From the NCBI GenBank assembly GCA_016179165.1, contig JACORX010000128.1, positions 1-16,845 of the forward strand: a DNA stretch of 16,845 bases, in the 5' to 3' direction. The DNA comes from Candidatus Rokuibacteriota bacterium (GTDB lineage: Bacteria > Methylomirabilota > Methylomirabilia > Rokubacteriales > CSP1-6). The translations under genes were made by a program, and so were the position numbers. The stretch's first letter is position 1. Each line of letters starts with the position of its first letter. This document shows positions 1 through 5,730 of the stretch, piece after piece. Below the pieces are notes generated by a model that had not been told where the DNA came from, did not search any database, and saw only the letters and a list, made by a program, of their open reading frames with translations.

Positions 1-2
1 CC

Positions 3-296
3 TTAGTGGTAATCGGTGATCTCGACGTCGTAGGCATCTCCAGCCTCCCACCGGAAACATAGGCGATACTGATTGTTGATCCTGATGCTGTGCTGCCCGC
101 TCCGGCTGGCGCGCAGCTGTTCAAGACGATTCCCCGGCGGAACAGCGAGTTCGCGGCGATCCCTCACACGATTCACCTGATCGAGCTTCCTCCGGGCGAC
201 CGGCCACAAGTCGCGCGGGCACCTGCACCGGGCTGGAGCGGTATCGGCGCCATCAAAGATGCCCTCAGTGCCGAGGTCCCGGAACGACCGTATCAC
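3..296 (-). CDS. higB: HigB-type toxin (RelE superfamily mRNA interferase)
   Basis: The 97-aa product matches the plasmid-maintenance killer (HigB) family at both ends. It opens with MIRSFRD, has the VPPGNRLEQL block in the middle, and ends in the typical SIRINNQYRLCFRW and DAYDVEITDYH segments. HigB toxins are ribosome-dependent mRNA endonucleases neutralised by HigA, which in this family is encoded immediately downstream. Here downstream is to the left, so higA would begin just outside the window. The start is GTG (294..296), chosen because family members begin at this MI(K/R)SFRD motif. No Shine-Dalgarno sequence precedes it. A TATAAT hexamer ends 7 nt upstream, so the transcript may be leaderless. 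It sits after an attC site and has its own promoter, as toxin-antitoxin integron cassettes commonly do. Length is slightly above the usual ~92 aa and the gene looks intact. Confidence 0.93.
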   Translation of the reverse strand: MIRSFRDLGTEGIFDGADTAPARCRCPRDLWPVARRKLDQVNRVRDRRELAVPPGNRLEQLRASRSGQHSIRINNQYRLCFRWEAGDAYDVEITDYH

Positions 297-303
297 GGAT
301 TAC

Positions 304-332
304 ATTATAACGGCTCCCGATATAACACTCAA
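304..332 (-). promoter_or_regulatory. sigma70-type promoter of higB
   Basis: Reading the minus strand, TTGAGT (327..332) is followed after exactly 17 nt by TATAAT (304..309). The -10 is a perfect match to the consensus and the -35 matches at four of six positions. The predicted transcription start falls at about 297, at or next to the GTG start codon of higB, so the message may lack a leader. Confidence 0.75.
305..325. promoter_or_regulatory. Palindromic operator in the higB promoter (likely HigA site)
   Basis: A 21-bp inverted repeat has half sites TTATAaCGG and CCGaTATAA around a 3-nt centre (ctc). Eight of nine half-site pairs are complementary. It covers the -10 and most of the spacer of the higB promoter. 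Type II antitoxins of the HigA family autorepress by binding palindromes in this position, so HigA binding is the natural inference. HigA itself is not in the window. Confidence 0.6.
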
Positions 333-349
333 TAGAGCCGCCGCCATCC

Positions 350-412
350 GGCGAACGCCGCGCGGCTAAGCGGCCGCGTTTCCCAGCGGTCCGCTTGAGC
401 CGCTTGTCGGGC
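350..412 (-). repeat. Degenerate integron attC site (63 nt)
   Basis: On the minus strand the element starts with GCCCGAC (406..412) and ends with GTTCGCC (350..356). The inner arms AAGCGGCTCAAGCGG and CCGCTTAGCCGC pair almost perfectly, leaving one unpaired C, the arrangement seen in attC (59-base element) hairpins with an extrahelical base. Length is within the usual 57-141 nt range. The outer core GTTCGCC departs from the GTTRRRY consensus, so the site may be weakened. It lies between the MerB-like cassette and the higB cassette, where a cassette boundary is expected. Confidence 0.6.
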
Positions 413-469
413 AGTGCGCCACGGCAACCTTCCCGCACGCGGGAACTCCCCGGACGCGCTCGTTTGCTG

Positions 470-1219
470 CTAGCGCCGCGGGAGTGCAAACAACGCTCCC
501 TGAATGATTGGAGTGAGAAAGGCAGTCTGGCTCAAGGTCAGATACAATCCGCGATCTCTCCCGCTTCCGCGACGATGCGCTCTTGCGTGTTCTTCTGACC
601 AGAAGAAGACCGACTTCCGTCAGAAGGCGTCGATGATACTTGGATCCTTCAGCTTCTCGAAGTCCACGAGCGGGATAAAGATGAGCGGATCGGCCCCCTC
701 CGCGACCTGATAGCTCAAGCGGCTGTCCACCTCGATCTGCATCAGTCGGGCGCAGTGAGCGCACTCCGTTCTGATCGACACCGCAAGCGACTCGTTCCGT
801 AGGTGCCCTTGCACGAAGGGCATGGCGAAGGTGTCGGCAGCTCAGGGCGAGTACGCCCGCTCGCCGGTGCTGAACCTGGCGTGATGGGGCGTCTCGTCCA
901 CGGTCACCGGATACGCCCAGCTCACCGCCCCTTGGTCGTTTCTGAACACGAACGTGAGGTGCCGTTCGAGTTCGTCCAGAACAGAGCTAACCCGTGAGAC
1001 GGCGAGGTCCAGCACCGCTGCAATCGACTCGGGCGGCAGCGGCACTCCGGCTCGAGGGAGCTCGGTGACGACGAAGTCGCGAATTCGGTGATGATCCTCC
1101 GACATGAAACGGAGCCCTGCACGGACCTTGCGAGCGTTGCTCTGCATGAGCCGCCGCCACAGCATGCGGGGGATCGGAATCATGTAGCGTCCGAGGCCTA
1201 GAAGCAATCTATCCGTCAT
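470..1219 (-). CDS. MerB-like (organomercurial lyase family) selenoprotein with two in-frame UGA codons
   Basis: Read through two in-frame TGA codons (842..844, codon 126; 620..622, codon 200), this frame gives 249 aa ending at TAG. Residues ~40-125 resemble the winged-helix N-terminal domain of MerB. The core then follows: Sec126-A-A-D129, matching the MerB Cys96-A-L-Asp99 active site; Cys153/Cys156; and DAF-Sec200-RKSVFFWSEE, matching the SFC159CHVHFFAS region. So both catalytic cysteines appear replaced by selenocysteine while the catalytic Asp is kept. Each UGA is followed by a SECIS-like hairpin. The start ATG has a good ribosome site (GGAGAGG, 7 nt spacing). The gene fills the space between two attC sites, so it is probably an integron cassette. 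MerB cleaves carbon-mercury bonds, but the true substrate here is unknown. The alternative is a pseudogene with two nonsense mutations, which is unlikely given their positions, the hairpins and the otherwise clean frame. Confidence 0.87.
590..607 (-). promoter_or_regulatory. Bacterial SECIS-like hairpin for Sec200 UGA
   Basis: A perfect 7-bp stem (TTCTTCT / AGAAGAA) closes a GGTC loop. Nineteen nt separate UGA 620..622 from the loop. As I recall it, the E. coli fdhF SECIS has the same GGUC loop about 18 nt after its UGA. The bacterial rule (loop 16-37 nt from UGA, G in the first two loop positions) is met. SelB binding is inferred. Confidence 0.75.
804..822 (-). promoter_or_regulatory. Bacterial SECIS-like hairpin for Sec126 UGA
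   Basis: A perfect 7-bp stem (TGCCCTT / AAGGGCA) closes a 5-nt CGTGC loop with G at its second position. The loop starts after 26 nt from UGA 842..844, inside the 16-37 nt window for bacterial SECIS elements. A weaker lower helix (TTCG with C-GGAA, one bulge) may extend it. Confidence 0.7.
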
Positions 1220-1268
1220 GCGTTCACCTCTCCTTCTCGGGGCCCAATGAATCGGGATCTGAGGCGCT

Positions 1269-1340
1269 GCCCAACGCTCACGTTGACCGGCCGCGGTGAG
1301 CGTATGCGAGCCAGCGGTCCGGTCGAATGTGATGTTAGGC
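1269..1340 (-). repeat. Integron attC site (72 nt)
   Basis: On the minus strand the element begins GCCTAAC (1334..1340, fits RYYYAAC) and ends GTTGGGC (1269..1275, fits GTTRRRY). These outer boxes pair with one G-T mismatch. Inner boxes TTCGACCGG and CCGGTCAA pair with a single unpaired C, the extrahelical-base pattern of attC sites. It starts 3 nt after the stop codon of the integrase fragment and is followed by the MerB-like gene. Length and box layout fit a functional site. Confidence 0.8.
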
Positions 1341-1343
1341 CGT

Positions 1344-1622
1344 TCACGGCATCGTCAGGCGGTCCTTGTTCCCTTTCACGGCGCGCACCACTATCTGGTT
1401 CGTGCCGGGATCGAGGTCTTTCACGCGCAGGCGCGCGCACTCCAGCAGGCGCAGGCCCGCGCCATAGCGCGGGAACGCCATGAGCCGCGGAACCCCATGG
1501 ATCTGGCCGAGGACGGTGCGGACCTCCTCGCGAGTCAGCACGACCGGCAGGTGGTGCGGGCGCTTGGCATAGGCGAGATCGTCCAGCCACGGGACCTCCT
1601 TCAGCAGGATACGACATCTCAC
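1344..1622 (-). pseudogene. Integron-type tyrosine recombinase (IntI/XerC-like) remnant
   Basis: About 90 residues match the middle of integron-type integrases: PWLDDLAYAKRP, LPVVLTREEVR, then LMAFPRYGAGLRLLECARLRVKDLD and QIVVRAVKGNKDRLTM. The first catalytic Arg (in GLRLLE) and the beta-hairpin Lys (KGNKDR) are present. The N-terminal SAM-like domain is missing, as are the C-terminal HxxR and nucleophile Tyr, so it cannot be active. The 5' end abuts the 3' end of the neighbouring SDR gene. The 3' end stops 3 nt before an attC site. It reads the same way as the cassettes, whereas most integron integrases read the opposite way. It may be the decayed integrase of this array or a fragment captured with it. 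Confidence 0.75.
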
Positions 1623-2404
1623 ATCTTCGGCCGCACCACCGGTAACGAGCTCGATAAGCCGCCGTCTACAGGCAACGCTTGTCCGTTCACATACGACGCT
1701 TCGTCCGATGCCAAGAACAATGCCGCGTAGGCGATTTCTTCCGGCATGCCGTAGCGACGCAGCGGATTCAACTGGCCGATCTTGTTGTCAGTGCCCCGCG
1801 CGCGTGCGCGATCGAAGAGGGGTTTGGTCATGCCGGTTTCGATGAGCCCCGGGCAAATGGCATTGATGCGCACACCCGACCCGCCGAATGTATTGGCGCT
1901 GGTTTGTACCAAGCTGATAACGCCTGCTTTGCTGGCGCTGTACGGCGGACCGCCGGCGCCTGAGCGCAAACCTGCAACCGAGGCCGTGCAGATAATCGAA
2001 CCACGGCGCTGTGGGACCATGACGCGCGCCGCGTATTTGACCGCAAGGAACGGCCCGATCAAATTGACCTTGAGGATTGCCATCCAGTCCTCGGCTGTCA
2101 GCTCGTCGTACACCGGCGCGCCGCCGCCAATACCCGCATTGGCATAGCACACATCCAACCCGCCATGTTGTTTCACCGCGGTCTGCATCATCTCGGCGAC
2201 ATCGTGTTCGTTTGATGCGTCTTTGATGAGCGCGATCGCACGACCGCCTGCCTTCTGAATGGCAGCGACAGTGGCTTCCACTTCCGGCGAGCGATCCACG
2301 CACACGACGCTGGCGCCGTGTTGTGCAAACAAGATACTGCTCGCGCGGCCGATACCGCTCGCCGCGCCGGTGACGACTGCCGATTTGCCTTCGAGACGTC
2401 TCAT
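1619..2404 (-). CDS. Short-chain dehydrogenase/reductase (SDR family)
   Basis: This 261-aa classical SDR has the cofactor motif TGAASGIG (residues 12-19). Asp37 at the end of strand beta2 suggests NAD(H) preference. It also has N89-A-G, Asn114, Ser142, and Tyr155-SAS-Lys159 as catalytic residues, and the common C-terminal block VNGQALPVDGG. It oxidises or reduces an alcohol/ketone of unknown identity. The start at 2404 is preferred over an upstream in-frame ATG at 2428, which would overlap the preceding gene; AAGGA lies 7 nt before 2404. It begins 10 nt after the D-2-hydroxyacid dehydrogenase gene, so the two are probably cotranscribed. By eye its codon use is less GC-biased than that of its upstream neighbours. 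Confidence 0.9.
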   Translation of the reverse strand: MRRLEGKSAVVTGAASGIGRASSILFAQHGASVVCVDRSPEVEATVAAIQKAGGRAIALIKDASNEHDVAEMMQTAVKQHGGLDVCYANAGIGGGAPVYDELTAEDWMAILKVNLIGPFLAVKYAARVMVPQRRGSIICTASVAGLRSGAGGPPYSASKAGVISLVQTSANTFGGSGVRINAICPGLIETGMTKPLFDRARARGTDNKIGQLNPLRRYGMPEEIAYAALFLASDEASYVNGQALPVDGGLSSSLPVVRPKM

Positions 2405-2414
2405 GTGAATTCCT

Positions 2415-3395
2415 TTACAGCCGTCCACCGGCGAGCTCCGGGATGACCCACCTCGGACGATCGCCGGCGGCTACGCGCTGGATGTTGTCGAAGCCGTTGC
2501 GGAAGCGGGCGGTCCAGTTCTCCCAGGTGGGGCCGGCCGAGTGCGGCGTCAGCGTCACGTTCGGCAGCGCGAAGAGCGGATGGCTCGGCGCGGGGGGCTC
2601 CTCGACGAACACGTCGAGCCCGGCGCCGGCGATCTGTCCCTGCGTGAGCGCCCGGTGCAGCGCGTCCTCGTCGATAACGGGACCGCGGCAGGTGTTGATG
2701 ACGATCGCGCTCCGCTTCATCATCCCGAGCTCGCGCGGGCCCAGCATCCGGCGCGTCGCGTCCGTGAGCGGCACGTGCAGGCTGAGCACATCGGAGGTGC
2801 GCAGGAGCTCCTCGAAGAGGGCGAAGCGGGCGCCGATCGCGTCCTCCTGGTCCTCGGTGAGACGGACGATGTCGTAGTACTGGACGGTCATATCGAACGC
2901 CGCCGCCCGGCGGGCGACCTTCTTGCCGATGTTGCCAAGTCCCACGATGCCGAGCGTCTTGCCCGCCAGCTCGTAGATGCGCGAGTCGTTCGGGTTGCCG
3001 GTTCGCCACTTTCCCGCGACCACGTCGTTGTGGAAGCGGACGAGCCGCTTCTGGACGGCCAGCATGAGCATGATCGTGTGCTCGGCCACGGCGATGGCGT
3101 TGGCGCCGCCGTTGTTCGCCACGGGCACCTTCGCCTTCCGGGCCGACTCGACGTCCACGTGGTCGTACCCGGCGCTGATGAGCTGGACCAGGCGCAGCTT
3201 CGGCGCCGACCGGAAGAACTCGCCGGCCATCTGGCGCGCGAGGCCCAGGTAGAACTCGGCCGTCCCCGCCGCCTCGTAGAACTCGGGCGTGCCGGGTTCC
3301 GCCACGACCAGCTCGAAGCCCTGCGGCGTCAGGCTCCGCGCGATCTCCATGACCGCGTCGGACTGCTTGGGAGCGAAGAGGATCTTGGTCGCCAT
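2415..3395 (-). CDS. D-2-hydroxyacid dehydrogenase (NAD-binding)
   Basis: This 326-aa protein belongs to the D-isomer-specific 2-hydroxyacid dehydrogenase family (phosphoglycerate, glycerate and formate dehydrogenase relatives). The Rossmann motif GLGNIG is at residues 152-157. Catalytic residues are Arg237 (NTCRGPVIDEDAL), Glu266 (DVFVEEPP) and His285 (TPHSAG). The substrate is probably a 2-hydroxy/2-oxo acid pair, but the sequence does not name it. The start at 3395 has AAGGAG 6 nt upstream. An alternative start 18 nt earlier (ATG at 3413) overlaps the cupin stop as ATGA. Position between a cupin gene and an SDR gene on the same strand suggests a three-gene catabolic operon. Confidence 0.92.
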   Translation of the reverse strand: MATKILFAPKQSDAVMEIARSLTPQGFELVVAEPGTPEFYEAAGTAEFYLGLARQMAGEFFRSAPKLRLVQLISAGYDHVDVESARKAKVPVANNGGANAIAVAEHTIMLMLAVQKRLVRFHNDVVAGKWRTGNPNDSRIYELAGKTLGIVGLGNIGKKVARRAAAFDMTVQYYDIVRLTEDQEDAIGARFALFEELLRTSDVLSLHVPLTDATRRMLGPRELGMMKRSAIVINTCRGPVIDEDALHRALTQGQIAGAGLDVFVEEPPAPSHPLFALPNVTLTPHSAGPTWENWTARFRNGFDNIQRVAAGDRPRWVIPELAGGRL

Positions 3396-3409
3396 GGCGG
3401 TCTCCTTAG

Positions 3410-3751
3410 TCATTGCCGCTGGAGCGGGATCGTCGCCGTCAGGCAGGGCTGGTTGCCGTGGACCTTCGTGGTGTGCCCCTGCCCCGTCGTGTCCTCGACA
3501 AGCCGCGCGTCGCCGGGACCGAAGAGGTGCTTCGAGCCGTCGCCCAGGCCGATCTCGAGCTGGCCCGACAGGATGATGACGAACTGGCGCCGCGGAGCCG
3601 GATGCCAGTCCAGGAAGCGCCCAACCGGGTCTTCGCGGAACGCGATCTGCGTCGTCGCCAGGCCCTTGCCCCAGTCGGGGGTCTTGTCGAGCGCGATCGG
3701 CTCGACGCGGGACTTGCCGTCGGCGCCCGTGTACAGTCGGAACAGTGCCAT
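3410..3751 (-). CDS. Small cupin-domain protein
   Basis: This single-domain cupin has 113 aa. The first motif region is around DWHPAPRRQFVIILSG (residues 49-63) and the second around GPGDARLVEDTTGQGH (78-93), with His50 and His93 as possible metal ligands. The pattern fits the hydroxyacid-operon type of small cupins often annotated only as cupin domain-containing protein. Its role may be binding or isomerising the substrate of the neighbouring dehydrogenase, which is inference. The start has GGGGAGG 5 nt upstream. It is the first gene of the minus-strand operon 3751..1619. Confidence 0.82.
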   Translation of the reverse strand: MALFRLYTGADGKSRVEPIALDKTPDWGKGLATTQIAFREDPVGRFLDWHPAPRRQFVIILSGQLEIGLGDGSKHLFGPGDARLVEDTTGQGHTTKVHGNQPCLTATIPLQRQ

Positions 3752-3802
3752 CGCTGCCTCCCCGTCTCGTGGTGGATAACCTCAGTAGTGGAAAACGACG
3801 GG

Positions 3803-3829
3803 ATAGTAGCACGCGGCGGAGGCTCTCAA
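3803..3829 (-). promoter_or_regulatory. Possible promoter for the cupin/dehydrogenase operon
   Basis: On the minus strand TTGAGA (3824..3829) and TACTAT (3803..3808) are separated by 15 nt, shorter than the ideal 17. They lie about 50-75 nt upstream of the cupin start in the divergent intergenic space, which is otherwise without features. Confidence 0.35.
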
Positions 3830-3836
3830 ACGCGCC

Positions 3837-3865
3837 TTGAACGCCCCGGGGCAACGCGTTACTCT
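3837..3865 (+). promoter_or_regulatory. Possible promoter for the LLM oxidoreductase gene
   Basis: TTGAAC (3837..3842) is followed after 17 nt by TACTCT (3860..3865). The -10 is weak (three of six). It ends 9 nt before the ATG, which lacks a Shine-Dalgarno sequence, so the transcript may have almost no leader. Confidence 0.35.
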
Positions 3866-3874
3866 TGCGCCCCT

Positions 3875-4921
3875 ATGCACTTCGGCGTCTTCATCGAGGA
3901 GCTGCGGCCAGGAGTCGGCGAGGCCGACGCGTTCCGCGAAAGCTTCGAGACCGTGGACGCCGCAGAGGCCCTGGGGTTCGACTGCGTGTGGCTGGGCGAG
4001 ATCCACTTCAACCCGGCCCGCTCCGTGCTCTCCTCGCCGATCGCGATGGCCACCGCCATCGCCGCCCGCACCAAGCGGATCCGCGTCGGGACGGCGGTGC
4101 AGGTCCTGCCGCTGAACCACCCGCTCCGCATCGCCGAGGATGTCGCCACGGTGGATCACCTGAGCACGGGGCGCTTCGAGTTCGGGATCGGGCGCAGCGG
4201 AGCCCCGCGCGCCTACGACGTCCTCGGCATTCCCTACGGCGAGAGCCAGGCCCGCTTCCGCGAAGCGCTCGCGATCATCAAGGAAGCCTGGAAGGGCCGG
4301 CCGTTCAGCCACGAGGGTACGTTCTACCGCTTCGAGAACGCGGTCGTCGCGCCGCGCCCGTACCAGAAGCCGCATCCGCCCATCCGCATGGCCGCCAATA
4401 CCCCCGAGACCTTTTCGCTCGTCGGCGAGCTGGGGCTGGCGCTCTTCGCGGGCCTGCGCGACCTGGACATCCCCGAGCTCAGGGAGTGTCTCCAGTTGTA
4501 CCGTCGCGCCTGGCGCGAGGCGGGCCACCCGGGGCAGCCGAGCGTCTACCTCCGCATCCCCGTCTACGCGGGTCTCACGGCGGCGGGCGCGCTCGAGGAG
4601 CCGCGGGAGAGCATCACGGCCTTCTTCCGCCGCCAGGCCGACCTCATGAAGACCTCGGTCGGTCGGGCCGGCGCGGGCCCGGCGGACCGGCGCGCGGCCA
4701 AGGCGGAGCGGCTGGGGAATCTGCCGTACGAGGAGGTCCTTCGCACTCGTGTCGCATTCGGCACCGCCGCCCAGCTGATCACGCGCCTCACAGAGATCAG
4801 AGACGATCTCGGCCTCGACGGCATCGTGGTCGAGCCAAACCCGGCAGGTCTGATCCCGACGGAATATGCCGCGCGGAGCCTCGGCATCGTGGCCCGCGAC
4901 GTCATGCCCGCGTTCAAATAA
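3875..4921 (+). CDS. LLM-class flavin-dependent oxidoreductase
   Basis: The 348-aa product has the bacterial-luciferase-like TIM-barrel signature: MHFGVFIEE at the first strand, GFDCVWLGEIHF, an IRVGTAVQVLPLNHPLRIAEDVATVDHLS block, RFEFGIGRSG, and the later YQKPHPPIRMAANTP segment. These enzymes use FMN or F420 for monooxygenase or reductase reactions. Which cofactor applies cannot be told from sequence alone. The start is placed at ATG 3875 because the family begins at this MxFGxF motif; the open frame extends upstream without resemblance. No ribosome site is visible. The gene is divergent from the cupin operon and convergent with the XRE antitoxin gene 23 nt downstream. Confidence 0.92.
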   Translation: MHFGVFIEELRPGVGEADAFRESFETVDAAEALGFDCVWLGEIHFNPARSVLSSPIAMATAIAARTKRIRVGTAVQVLPLNHPLRIAEDVATVDHLSTGRFEFGIGRSGAPRAYDVLGIPYGESQARFREALAIIKEAWKGRPFSHEGTFYRFENAVVAPRPYQKPHPPIRMAANTPETFSLVGELGLALFAGLRDLDIPELRECLQLYRRAWREAGHPGQPSVYLRIPVYAGLTAAGALEEPRESITAFFRRQADLMKTSVGRAGAGPADRRAAKAERLGNLPYEEVLRTRVAFGTAAQLITRLTEIRDDLGLDGIVVEPNPAGLIPTEYAARSLGIVARDVMPAFK

Positions 4922-4944
4922 ACCCACCCTGCGAGGCTCCGGGG

Positions 4945-5259
4945 TCAGGCGTGCTGGACCCGTCGCCCGCTCGGGACGAAGCGAACCTCGAGGCGGGCGC
5001 CCGCGGCCGCCGCGATCTTCGCGAGCGTGGCCACCGTGTATCCGCGGTAAGTGCTCTTCTCCATGCGAGCGATCGCAGACTGATGCGTCCCGATCTTCCG
5101 TGCGAGCTGGGCCTGGCTCAGGTCGCCCCCTTCTCTGAGTTTGAGAATCTGATTTGCCAGCTGCAGCCGCGTCAGCTCTCGTTGAAATCGGGCGTTCAAC
5201 TCGCGATTGCCTCGCAGCTCTCCGTGGATCTCATCCATCAGTGTCTTGCGCTTCGCCAT
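4945..5259 (-). CDS. XRE-family antitoxin (HigA-like) of a toxin-antitoxin pair
   Basis: This 104-aa protein has a C-terminal half helix-turn-helix of the Cro/C1 type (LSQAQLARKIGTHQSAIARME, roughly residues 47-70), followed by VATLAKIAAAAGARLEVRF. This is the usual layout of antitoxins paired with Gp49/RelE-like toxins. The N-terminal stretch with MDEIHGEL and QRELTRLQ likely forms helices that contact the toxin. The start at 5259 is chosen because GGAGGA lies 6 nt before it; an in-frame ATG at 5280 lacks one. It follows the toxin gene by 40 nt and probably represses their shared promoter. Confidence 0.88.
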   Translation of the reverse strand: MAKRKTLMDEIHGELRGNRELNARFQRELTRLQLANQILKLREGGDLSQAQLARKIGTHQSAIARMEKSTYRGYTVATLAKIAAAAGARLEVRFVPSGRRVQHA

Positions 5260-5299
5260 AGCTGCTCCTCCGTGTGTCATTTGGGTACGGCCCCTTCGC

Positions 5300-5635
5300 T
5301 TACTTGGACCTCCGCCCCTTCGCCACTTTCAGGTCCTGCGCCGGAATCTGCTCCGTGCGCTTGACGAACGCGTGCAACAGCAGGACCCTCCGCCCCGGCT
5401 GAAAGCAGTAGATGATTCGGAACGGCCCTTCGGGGTGCGCGATCCGAATCTCAAAGAGTCCGTCGCCCAACGCGCGCGATCTCGGCAACTGCAGCCGATT
5501 GCCCTCTGTCGCCAGCATATCGAGCGCCGCGTACACCTTCGCCTTCGCCGGCTCCGCGAGCCCATCGAGGAACGCCTTGACGGGTCGAGCATCGCGCGGC
5601 CCCCGATAGTCGTCGACCTCCCACCCCGGACTCAC
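5300..5635 (-). CDS. RelE/HigB-like toxin (phage Gp49-like family)
   Basis: This 111-aa protein has the family features WEVDDYRGPRDARPVKAFLDGL at the start, then LPRSRALGDGLFEIRI, FRIIYCFQPGRRVLLLHAFVKRTEQIP. The last part holds the conserved basic residues thought to act in mRNA cleavage. It is encoded upstream of an XRE antitoxin, the HigBA order. The start is GTG (5633..5635) with no good ribosome site. A TATTGT hexamer ends 6 nt before it, so the message may be leaderless. It is not related closely to the higB at the left edge. Confidence 0.88.
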   Translation of the reverse strand: MSPGWEVDDYRGPRDARPVKAFLDGLAEPAKAKVYAALDMLATEGNRLQLPRSRALGDGLFEIRIAHPEGPFRIIYCFQPGRRVLLLHAFVKRTEQIPAQDLKVAKGRRSK

Positions 5636-5641
5636 GCCTAC

Positions 5642-5669
5642 ACAATAACAATATTGTTATCCACGTCAA
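5642..5669 (-). promoter_or_regulatory. Promoter of the toxin-antitoxin operon
   Basis: On the minus strand TTGACG (5664..5669) is followed after 16 nt by TATTGT (5642..5647). The -35 matches five of six consensus bases. The expected transcription start is at or next to the toxin GTG. Confidence 0.6.
5645..5660. promoter_or_regulatory. Perfect 16-bp palindromic operator
   Basis: The sequence ATAACAAT-ATTGTTAT is perfectly self-complementary and lies between and over the promoter hexamers of the toxin-antitoxin operon. It is conspicuously AT-rich in GC-rich surroundings. Autorepression by the XRE antitoxin is the likely use. Confidence 0.7.
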
Positions 5670-5730
5670 GGCGCAATTTTCCCGGCCGTGGTTCTAAGCT
5701 CGGAGGTGCTTCGAGGTTCCTTGCGCGGGC

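Noticed and set aside
366..764. 132-codon minus-strand frame overlapping the MerB-like gene
   Set aside because: Different frame from the family-like sequence and without resemblance to any family; the UGA-read-through frame explains this stretch.
470..1219. Interpretation of the MerB-like locus as a pseudogene with nonsense mutations
   Set aside because: There is no frameshift, both TGAs are at catalytic-cysteine positions, each has a SECIS-like hairpin, and the remaining residues look conserved. Kept only as the alternative hypothesis.
1344..1346. TGA ending the integrase fragment as another selenocysteine codon
   Set aside because: The next codons are ACG GCC TAA and integrase similarity does not resume. 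The sequence after it is the attC site.
2541..3779. Long plus-strand open frame over the dehydrogenase and cupin genes
   Set aside because: Antisense shadow of well-supported genes, rich in Arg/Ala/Gly with no recognisable domain.
4922..4944. Terminator between the convergent LLM and antitoxin genes
   Set aside because: No stable hairpin with a T-tract is visible in the 23-nt gap.
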